From Actinomycetota bacterium (GTDB lineage: Bacteria > Actinomycetota > Acidimicrobiia > Acidimicrobiales > Ilumatobacteraceae): 15,415 bases of DNA. The position numbers and the translations under genes were made by a program. Below are positions 1 to 6,323 of the stretch, piece after piece. The DNA is taken from assembly GCA_009705865.1 (NCBI GenBank), contig WLSJ01000026.1:1-15415 (forward strand), read 5' to 3'. The notes under the pieces were generated by a model. It searched no databases. It saw nothing but the letters and a program-made list of their open reading frames with translations, and was not told where the DNA came from. How positions within the stretch are numbered: the stretch's first letter is position 1; each line of letters begins with the position of its first letter.

Positions 1-1660
1 GAACCAGCACCGCATCATTATCGCGAGCGGTATGAACGTCCTTTGGTAGCGACACTTCTGTGAGCGAATGCGGTTCTGCCACTGTCACACGAGCGAGAGC
101 ACCAAAAGGTGGAAGAGAGAGGGACCGCCTCTGTTCCAAGTCTTGTAGTGCCCATTCATACAAAGCTGCTGAAACATCAGATTGAGACAACGCGACGATC
201 ACAGGGTTCTGAACTTGGCGGGTTTGAATCACGAGCGTTCCATTTGCACCCACCATGCGGGCGGCTTTGGCAATCATTGATAACACCTCATGAGCTCCCG
301 TCATGCGAGGCGCCGACAGATCACGATCGATATCAGCAAAGACAACAGTGTCAGCAGCAGGTATGCGATGAAGAACAGCCTCGGTGCCGATAAATACAGT
401 CCCCTTGCTCCAATCATCTGGTGAATCAGATGAAATCTCTACGACTGGATTACGTGTCGATGCTTGAATCTGAGAGACAAGCTGAGACACACCACCGCGT
501 GGAACTGTAAAAGCGGCGCGTCCACAGCCCAAGCACACGCCTCCATGCGATTCTTGGCAACGAACACACCACAGGTTGTTGTTGTCATCAGAAGTCAACA
601 ATGAAGAACACGTAGGGCACGCCTGAACATCGCGGCACGACTTGCACACAATAAGGCGTGCTTTGCCTTTGGTGTTCAGAACACACACGGTTGTGGCACC
701 TGACGTCCCGACAGATTCCAACAACTCAGACGACAATAATGAGTTAGCAACTGGAATATCTGACAGATCTACAACTGTGATGCGAGGCCATCCGCCGTCT
801 GTCAACACCTGCATCACACGATGGTCAAAAAAATGACGAGATTGCGCCGAAGGAATTGCGGATGTACAAACAATCGGAACACCAGCGCGACGTGCTCTTT
901 CGATCGCAACTGAAGTGGCATCCCATGCTGGAGACCGTTCTTCCTTAAACAACTCGTCATGTTCATCGATGACAACAATGGCCACCATGTCGGGACACGG
1001 GGCGAACACCGCAGAGCGCGTACCTATGACAACGTCGACGCCACCGCGCGCGCCTTCCCATTCATCTGGAACTAAAGCCGTGCTTAATCCCTTACGCCGA
1101 AGAAATGCCGCACCCATCGATGCCATCTTCTGTGACGGGCAGATCACAAGAACCGGGCCAATGCATGCCAGTCTCACAACAACAGCTAGCGAAGAGAGTG
1201 ACGGCGGTATGACCAATAAGCCCCCACCAGCTGCAAACAGTTCAGCGGTAGCAACAGAAACCGAGTCAGTACTGATGTCTTGGAAACGTGTACGACGAGA
1301 ATGAACTATTCGTTCGCGCATTCGCGGAGCCGATGCGCTCGAAAGCACTGAACGCCACGACCCCCACCATCGCTCCGAGATCCACTTGGTGAGCGGGATC
1401 AGATCTGGTTCAACCCCCACCCCCGACACCGACACAATCGGCATCAGTCGATCGAGTGGCACACCAGAAACATCGCCTTCGCCGTAACGAGAGACGCTTG
1501 TTATCCAACCACCTACACGACGTCCATTAAGCATGATGCGAATACGTGCACCAACAACAGATCGAGTCTCGAGTTCAGTTGGTATGAGGTAATCAAATAC
1601 CTTGTCGATACCCGATACGTCCGGAACTACCGACGCAACGAGTGGCGACTGATTGCTCAG
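1..1660 (-). CDS. priA: PriA-like primosomal protein N', helicase motifs degenerate (3' end cut by window edge)
   Basis: About 553 codons are present and the frame runs off the left edge. PriA recognises stalled forks and restarts replication. The N-terminal DNA-binding part is recognisable (VFDYLIP at residues 21-27), as are the GTRSAVF motif (213-219), a TSAIPS motif III (266-271) and the zinc-binding region with eight cysteines in four CxxC pairs (339/342, 348/351, 365/368, 376/379). LPPFG (516-520) marks the C-terminal domain. The Walker A loop is missing: where GxGKT should stand the sequence reads LFAAGGGLLVIPP. The DEEH box has shrunk to DEHD (232-235). Known actinobacterial PriA proteins likewise lack helicase motifs, so a non-ATPase structural role is likely. 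No ATG, GTG or TTG lies in frame between the upstream stop (1682-1684) and the conserved N-terminus. I chose a CTG at 1660-1658 that overlaps the metK stop as CTGA. The family assignment is firm; the start is uncertain. Confidence 0.87.
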   Translation of the reverse strand, partial: MSNQSPLVASVVPDVSGIDKVFDYLIPTELETRSVVGARIRIMLNGRRVGGWITSVSRYGEGDVSGVPLDRLMPIVSVSGVGVEPDLIPLTKWISERWWGSWRSVLSSASAPRMRERIVHSRRTRFQDISTDSVSVATAELFAAGGGLLVIPPSLSSLAVVVRLACIGPVLVICPSQKMASMGAAFLRRKGLSTALVPDEWEGARGGVDVVIGTRSAVFAPCPDMVAIVVIDEHDELFKEERSPAWDATSVAIERARRAGVPIVCTSAIPSAQSRHFFDHRVMQVLTDGGWPRITVVDLSDIPVANSLLSSELLESVGTSGATTVCVLNTKGKARLIVCKSCRDVQACPTCSSLLTSDDNNNLWCVRCQESHGGVCLGCGRAAFTVPRGGVSQLVSQIQASTRNPVVEISSDSPDDWSKGTVFIGTEAVLHRIPAADTVVFADIDRDLSAPRMTGAHEVLSMIAKAARMVGANGTLVIQTRQVQNPVIVALSQSDVSAALYEWALQDLEQRRSLSLPPFGALARVTVAEPHSLTEVSLPKDVHTARDNDAVLV

Positions 1661-2850
1661 AGTTTGACAGCGGCCTTGAAATCAGACAGACGTGACAAGG
1701 TTTCCCAAGTGAATTCTGGTTCTGGACGGCCGAAGTGACCGTATGCAGCGGTCTTTGCGTAGATAGGACGCTTCAGATCAAGATCGCGGACGATTGCGCC
1801 GGGACGAAGGTCAAAGACGTCACGAACAGCTTGTTCAATTGACTCTTCACTGACAGTGTTAGTTCCGAATGTCTCAACGAGGATGCTGATCGGTTGCGAC
1901 ATACCAATGGCATAGGCCACTTGCACTTCGCACTTCTCTGCTGCACCACTTGCAACAACATGCTTTGCAACCCAACGAGCTGCATACGCAGCAGAACGGT
2001 CAACCTTTGAAGGGTCTTTACCTGAGAATGCACCACCACCGTGACGACCCATACCACCGTATGTGTCAACAATGATTTTACGACCAGTCAGGCCAGTGTC
2101 TGCATGTGGTCCACCAAGAACGAACTTGCCAGTTGGGTTGATGTAAATAGCAGGATTGTCGTCTGCAAATGCTGCAGGAATAATCGGCATGATGACTTGC
2201 TCAATCAGGTCAGGACGAATTTCTGTTTCACGACTGACGCCATCTCGATGTTGTGTTGAGATAAGAACCGTCGACAACTTCACCGGACGACCATCAACGT
2301 ACTCAAACGTGACTTGGGTCTTTCCGTCTGGACGAAGGTACGGAATGAGTCCGCTCTTACGTACTTCTGTCAAACGCTCAGCAAGGCGATGAGCCAGCCA
2401 GATAGGTAGTGGCATGAGGTCTGGCGTGTCGTTACAGGCGTACCCGAACATCATGCCTTGGTCTCCGGCACCCTGACCATTGATGATGTCTTCGCCGCTT
2501 TTTCCGCTGCGCTGTTCTTCACTGATGTCAACACCTTGGGCGATGTCTGGGCTCTGAGCATCAAGCGCAACAACTACACCACATGTGTTGCCGTCGAAAC
2601 CGTATGCAGCATCGTCATATCCGATGCGCTTAATTGCGGCGCGTGCAATGGCTGGGATGTCAACGTATGCATCTGTTGTTATCTCACCAGACACAACACA
2701 CAGACCAGTAGTCAGCAACGTTTCGCAAGCAACACGGCTATGCGGATCAATTGTCAACAATGCATCAAGCACTGAGTCAGATACTTGGTCTGCCATCTTG
2801 TCCGGGTGACCCTCGGTCACGCTCTCGGACGTAAAAGTGAAATTTCTCAA
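1657..2850 (-). CDS. metK: S-adenosylmethionine synthase (methionine adenosyltransferase)
   Basis: This 397-residue cytosolic enzyme has the usual family length. It makes S-adenosylmethionine from ATP and methionine, releasing phosphate and pyrophosphate. Signatures are in order: TEGHPDK near the N-terminus (residues 12-18, catalytic His15 and Asp17), GAGDQGMMFGYA (127-138), KTQVTFEY (177-184), and the glycine-rich GGGAFSGKD loop (271-279) followed by KVDRSAAYAAR. The start codon is TTG (2850-2848). It is supported by AAGGAG five bases upstream and by the conserved N-terminus, and no better start is available. coaBC ends 13 bases upstream, so the genes are very likely cotranscribed. That gap leaves no room for a SAM riboswitch. 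The metK stop overlaps the presumed CTG start of priA. I see no missing catalytic residues. Confidence 0.98.
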   Translation of the reverse strand: MRNFTFTSESVTEGHPDKMADQVSDSVLDALLTIDPHSRVACETLLTTGLCVVSGEITTDAYVDIPAIARAAIKRIGYDDAAYGFDGNTCGVVVALDAQSPDIAQGVDISEEQRSGKSGEDIINGQGAGDQGMMFGYACNDTPDLMPLPIWLAHRLAERLTEVRKSGLIPYLRPDGKTQVTFEYVDGRPVKLSTVLISTQHRDGVSRETEIRPDLIEQVIMPIIPAAFADDNPAIYINPTGKFVLGGPHADTGLTGRKIIVDTYGGMGRHGGGAFSGKDPSKVDRSAAYAARWVAKHVVASGAAEKCEVQVAYAIGMSQPISILVETFGTNTVSEESIEQAVRDVFDLRPGAIVRDLDLKRPIYAKTAAYGHFGRPEPEFTWETLSRLSDFKAAVKL

Positions 2851-2855
2851 GGAGA

Positions 2856-2861
2856 CTCCTT
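2856..2861 (-). promoter_or_regulatory. Ribosome binding site deciding the metK TTG start
   Basis: AAGGAG stands five bases upstream of the TTG at 2850-2848 and just after the tandem TGA TGA stops of coaBC. It is the strongest Shine-Dalgarno match in the downstream half of the cluster and supports TTG initiation. Confidence 0.8.
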
Positions 2862-2863
2862 CA

Positions 2864-4075
2864 TCATTGCGGACGATGAGCCGTCCGCACCCGTGACACG
2901 CTATCTAATACAGCGGTCGCGATGGTGTGTTTGTCGGCCAAAGGCACGTGAATTGACTCCCCCGATGCCAAAACTATGGTCACTTCGTTCGTGTCGTGAC
3001 CGAATCCGACACGATCAGCAGATACATCGTTGGCCACAATCAGGTCTAAATTCTTGCGAAGCAACTTGCCCTGGGCGTTTTCCAGCAAGTTGTCTGTTTC
3101 GGCCGCAAACCCAACTAGCACCTGATTGCTTGGCTTGGAAGCACCAAGAGCGCCCAGGATGTCAACGGTCGGCTCCAATGTGATCTGCGGCACTCCGTCG
3201 TGTTTCTTTATCTTGCCTGTCACTACTTGGACTGGACGAAAATCGGCCACAGCAGCAGTCATGATGACGACATCGCTCGTGGGCGCATAGCAATTCACGG
3301 CATCCATCATCTGCTGTGCAGTCTCAACAGATTCGATGGAGATACCAGGCAAAGTGGCGCGATCTACGGTGCTGACAATGGTGACGTTTGCTCCGCGCAT
3401 GTGCGCTGCTTCTGCAATTGCGTATCCCTGTTTCCCACTTGACCTATTGGCAATTACCCGTACCGCATCGATTGGTTCACGTGTTCCTCCTGCAGTGACA
3501 AGGACCCGTACTCCTTCTAGGTCACGGTGACTACCGGACAACGCAGAAGAGATAGCAGCCACAATTGAAGCTGGGTCTGCGAGTCGACCGGTACCGAGAT
3601 CTCCTCCTGCGAGGCGACCCGATTGTGGTTCGACGATAATGACCCCACGAGAACGTAACAGGGCAATGTTGCTGACAACTGCCGGGTGCTCCCACATTTC
3701 GGTGTGCATTGCAGGACAAATAACGACTGGAGCTCTCGTAGCAATAAGGGTGGCCGTCAATAGGTCATGCGATAACCCCATTGCATATGCAGCAATCACT
3801 CGAGCGGTCGCAGGAGCTACGACGATGACTTCGGCATTTTGGCCAAGTCTTGTGTGCGGAATCGGCGAAGCGTCATCCCACAAGCTTGTGTGTACCGGTT
3901 CTGAAGCAAGTGCCGACACTGTGACGGGACCAATGAAACGATGGGCGTCTTCGGTCATGATGGGCGCGACATGAGCACCTGCATCGACTAATTGGCGACA
4001 CACTTCTACTGCTTTATATGCAGCGATGCCTCCGGATATTCCAAGGACGATGGTGCGACCATGTAAAGAATTCAT
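2864..4075 (-). CDS. coaBC: Bifunctional phosphopantothenoylcysteine decarboxylase / phosphopantothenate-cysteine ligase (CoaBC, Dfp)
   Basis: CoaBC joins 4'-phosphopantothenate to cysteine using CTP and decarboxylates the product to 4'-phosphopantetheine, in coenzyme A synthesis. The N-terminal FMN-binding CoaC domain starts with TIVLGISGGIAAYKA and carries the catalytic histidine in IPHTRLG (residue 74 from ATG). The C-terminal CoaB domain (from about 185) has VTAGGTREPIDAVR, NRSSGK, the KIKK motif, VGFAAET and the IVAND loop. Two CoaC positions differ from E. coli: PAMN reads PAMH (residue 124), and the clamp cysteine of ACGD is glycine (AGGD, residue 157). From memory, actinobacterial homologues share both changes. 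The first codons are GTG ATG; I take the ATG at 4075, but GTG at 4078 is equally possible. The Shine-Dalgarno is weak. rpoZ ends about 40 bases upstream. The gene ends in tandem TGA TGA stops. Confidence 0.96.
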   Translation of the reverse strand: MNSLHGRTIVLGISGGIAAYKAVEVCRQLVDAGAHVAPIMTEDAHRFIGPVTVSALASEPVHTSLWDDASPIPHTRLGQNAEVIVVAPATARVIAAYAMGLSHDLLTATLIATRAPVVICPAMHTEMWEHPAVVSNIALLRSRGVIIVEPQSGRLAGGDLGTGRLADPASIVAAISSALSGSHRDLEGVRVLVTAGGTREPIDAVRVIANRSSGKQGYAIAEAAHMRGANVTIVSTVDRATLPGISIESVETAQQMMDAVNCYAPTSDVVIMTAAVADFRPVQVVTGKIKKHDGVPQITLEPTVDILGALGASKPSNQVLVGFAAETDNLLENAQGKLLRKNLDLIVANDVSADRVGFGHDTNEVTIVLASGESIHVPLADKHTIATAVLDSVSRVRTAHRPQ

Positions 4076-4116
4076 CACGGCTTTTTGAACACGTTGTGCG
4101 GGAGGAACCCGAAGAA

Positions 4117-4455
4117 CTATTCAGCGTCTGATTCGGCAGCTTCAGCGACTTCGTCGCCTTCAACTTCACCGAATATGGCAGCTGCTTCAGCTTCCATTTC
4201 GTCATATGGCAAGCGCTCTACTTTGACAATTTTGTCGGCAGCGATTTCTTCGAATGCAATAGACAAAGGCTTACGAGCAACCGATGACACTTGAGGTGGG
4301 ACCATGTGCCCAAGACCTTCGCCCAGCTGGTTGAAGTACGAGTTGATTTGACGCGCGCGGTAAGAAGCAAGGGTTACCAGGCTGAATTTCGAGTCGACGC
4401 GATCAAGCAGACCTTCAATGTTGGGATGAATCATGGAGTCGTTCTGACGGGACAT
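4117..4455 (-). CDS. rpoZ: DNA-directed RNA polymerase omega subunit
   Basis: The 112-residue omega subunit helps fold and assemble the beta' subunit of RNA polymerase. The family core is clear: MIHPNIEGLLDRVDSKFSL, then the signature SYRARQINSYFNQL (residues 31-44). Next comes KPLSIAFEEIAADKI, matching the usual KPL.iA..Ei..gKi block. The last 25 or so residues form an acidic, alanine- and glutamate-rich tail, common in actinobacterial omega. The ATG at 4455-4453 has GGAGG six bases upstream, the best-spaced ribosome binding site in this part of the cluster. It lies 26 bases downstream of the gmk stop, and coaBC follows 38 to 41 bases later. The gmk-rpoZ-coaBC order is conserved in actinobacteria. 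Confidence 0.96.
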   Translation of the reverse strand: MSRQNDSMIHPNIEGLLDRVDSKFSLVTLASYRARQINSYFNQLGEGLGHMVPPQVSSVARKPLSIAFEEIAADKIVKVERLPYDEMEAEAAAIFGEVEGDEVAEAAESDAE

Positions 4456-4481
4456 GGTGGACCTCCGAAGTCGGCTAAAGG

Positions 4482-5036
4482 TTATCGGCGTTCAGCTCGT
4501 GCTGCACCGATAATGCCCTGTATTTCAGCCACTGCTTGCTCAAAATCCTCGTTAATCACCACGACATCAGCCAATGCGGCCCCTTCGCGTTCTTCATCTT
4601 CGGCTTTGCGCAGACGCTCCACCACATGATGTTCAGGGTCGCCTCTTCCCTGAAGTCGTCGTTGTTGCTCTTCTCGCGAAGGTGGCCTGACAAAGACCAA
4701 AATCGCTTCGGGGTGACTCACCTTGACTTGCTGTGCTCCGTGTAACTCAATTTCAAGAACGATGTCTAATCCTGAGTCAACAGATGGACGTGGCGAACCG
4801 TACAGATTGCCTAAGAACTCTGTCCATTCAAGAAATCCGTCGTCAGCAATGTGTTGTTCGAATTCAGAACGAGAAACAAAAACATATGCGTCAGAAGATT
4901 CACCCTCGCGCTGGATGCGAGTTGTCCACGAGCGACTGAGCCATAGCGATGAGTCACGTTGAATCAATGCTTCAACAAGAGTGCCCTTCCCTGCACCGCC
5001 AGGGCCAGACACGATGACAATGATGGGATCGCTCAT
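4482..5036 (-). CDS. gmk: Guanylate kinase
   Basis: The 184-residue kinase phosphorylates GMP to GDP with ATP. The P-loop is GPGGAGKGT (residues 11-19), the GMP-binding segment reads SWTTRIQREGE and then DAYVFV, LEW and YGSP follow, and the lid carries PPSREEQQRRLQGRG. The family's usual GPSG is GPGG here. The second acidic residue of the LEIDxQGA block is glutamate (LEIELHGA), a conservative change. The ATG at 5036-5034 overlaps the mihF stop as ATGA, so translation is probably coupled; no strong separate Shine-Dalgarno is visible. rpoZ follows after 26 bases. Length, motifs and the mihF-gmk-rpoZ context all agree. Confidence 0.97.
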   Translation of the reverse strand: MSDPIIVIVSGPGGAGKGTLVEALIQRDSSLWLSRSWTTRIQREGESSDAYVFVSRSEFEQHIADDGFLEWTEFLGNLYGSPRPSVDSGLDIVLEIELHGAQQVKVSHPEAILVFVRPPSREEQQRRLQGRGDPEHHVVERLRKAEDEEREGAALADVVVINEDFEQAVAEIQGIIGAARAERR

Positions 5037-5323
5037 GATGATGACCCAACTGCATTGATAAGCGAACGACGTTGCAGGTCAGTGAGGTCACACACGCGTG
5101 ACAAGGGCTCGATACCTAATTCGGCCATCAGCCGTCTGCCGGCCACTTTCCCTAACCCGGGAGCCACATCAAGAAGTTTCACGACATACACCTGCGACGT
5201 AAAAGACGAAGATGCAGCTTCAAGCACCACGCGTACATTTCCCGACGATGATTCATGGACAGCTGCGATACGAGCGTCGCGCAAGAGAACGACGGTCTCT
5301 CTATCAGTAGTCGTGCTTTCCAT
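5033..5323 (-). CDS. mihF: Integration host factor, actinobacterial type (mIHF), divergent
   Basis: This 96-residue protein belongs to the actinobacterial mIHF family of nucleoid-associated DNA-binding proteins, which are unrelated to the HU-like IHF of proteobacteria. The helix-two-turn-helix core is plain: KLLDVAPGLGKVAGRRLMAELGI (49-71), followed by a helix ending in LQRRSLINAVG. The N-terminal half is divergent. The basic KNRLKxG-like helix of mycobacterial mIHF is not obvious; the corresponding stretch is VRVVLEAASSSFTSQ. The position directly before gmk matches the conserved actinobacterial order. The ATG overlaps nothing upstream; pyrD ends 49 bases earlier, so an internal promoter is possible, but none is convincing. 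The mihF stop overlaps the gmk start as ATGA. The family call rests on the core motif plus synteny. Confidence 0.85.
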   Translation of the reverse strand: MESTTTDRETVVLLRDARIAAVHESSSGNVRVVLEAASSSFTSQVYVVKLLDVAPGLGKVAGRRLMAELGIEPLSRVCDLTDLQRRSLINAVGSSS

Positions 5324-5372
5324 AACCCAATGATAGTTCCGAAGAAGGGCTCTTAACTGATATCAGCAACAA

Positions 5373-6323
5373 TCAATTTCGGTGAACGGAGTTCACAATG
5401 CTTGACCAAGACTGTGCACCTAACCCATGAGCTTTTCTGGCTGCATCACAAGCGATTCGCCACGTTGCATCTGGACGAGCGAATGACGCTGTACCAATCT
5501 GCACGGCGTTCGCCCCCGCCATCATCATTTCCAGTGCATCAGCAGCAGAAGCAACACCGCCAACTCCGATGATGGAGATATCTGGTAACGCAAGTCGCAC
5601 ATCATGAACTGCGCGGACTGCAATCGGGTGAATGGCAGAGCCAGATAATCCGCCGCCGCCGTTTCCGAGCGTTCGCTGTGAAGTTCGCACATCTATCTGC
5701 ATACCGAGCATGGTGTTGATCAGAGTGACTGCACTTGCTCCAGCATCGGACACTGTTGTAGCGACTTCCACAATGCGATCTGTATTCGCGCTCAATTTCG
5801 CCCACACAGGAACACGTGACTGAGCACACACTGCTGAAATAATGCTTCCTGCAAGCGATGCATCATGGGCAATTATCCCGGAGCGACCTTCAAGATTTGG
5901 ACATGAGAGGTTTACTTCTATTGCTGCGATTCGATTTCCGGCGGCTACTAACTGTTCAGCAGCCAGAACATATTCATGAACGCTGCGGCCCCAAATACTT
6001 GCCACCACAGTGGCTCCTGCAGATTCCAACTTAGGCAACGATTCATGCACCCATGCCACGACACCTGGGCCTTGCAATCCGACTGCATTCATCATTCCAC
6101 TTGAAGCGACATGAACTCGGGGCGACGGATTACCGTCCCACGGCTCGTGAAATAAACTCTTGACAACGACTGCGCCCAAACGATCAAGTGGCATGTACCC
6201 ACCGAGTTCAATATCTTTTCCACTGGTACCTGATGCAGTCATAAAGGGATTAGAAAGTTGAACTCCCCCTATGACTACTCCACCCATCTGTTCGAGATAA
6301 CGCGCACCGCGTCGCTTATTCAT
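5373..6323 (-). CDS. pyrD: Dihydroorotate dehydrogenase, class 1 (1B-like catalytic subunit)
   Basis: The 316-residue FMN enzyme oxidises dihydroorotate to orotate, the fourth step of UMP synthesis. It is a class 1 enzyme: the catalytic base is the cysteine of EVNLSCPN (residue 141) rather than the serine of class 2. There is no N-terminal membrane helix. Other signatures are ASGTSG, VVKSLFHEPWDGNPSPRV, MNAVGLQGPGV, WAKLSAN (Lys176), IGVGGVASAADALEM and AVQIGTASF. The overall pattern resembles class 1B, which normally works with the Fe-S/FAD subunit PyrK and NAD+. No pyrK is in this window. The ATG at 6323 overlaps the carB stop as ATGA. A second ATG at 6287 (residue 13) fits the family N-terminus just as well, so the first twelve residues are uncertain. 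The position is where mycobacteria carry pyrF. Confidence 0.95.
   Translation of the reverse strand: MNKRRGARYLEQMGGVVIGGVQLSNPFMTASGTSGKDIELGGYMPLDRLGAVVVKSLFHEPWDGNPSPRVHVASSGMMNAVGLQGPGVVAWVHESLPKLESAGATVVASIWGRSVHEYVLAAEQLVAAGNRIAAIEVNLSCPNLEGRSGIIAHDASLAGSIISAVCAQSRVPVWAKLSANTDRIVEVATTVSDAGASAVTLINTMLGMQIDVRTSQRTLGNGGGGLSGSAIHPIAVRAVHDVRLALPDISIIGVGGVASAADALEMMMAGANAVQIGTASFARPDATWRIACDAARKAHGLGAQSWSSIVNSVHRN

Noticed and set aside
915..1304. 129-codon plus-strand open frame opposite priA
   Set aside because: Antisense to the continuous priA frame, which has recognisable motifs (GTRSA, DEHD); composition typical of a shadow.
2851..2863. SAM riboswitch before metK
   Set aside because: Only 13 bases separate coaBC and metK, so no leader is available.
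5357..5366. Ten-base palindrome CTGATATCAG between pyrD and mihF
   Set aside because: Short, no T-run and no promoter elements placed around it; expected by chance.
5324..5372. Possible internal promoter for mihF in the 49-base gap
   Set aside because: A TATCAT hexamer is present, but no -35 box stands at 16-18 bases and it would lie too near the start codon.
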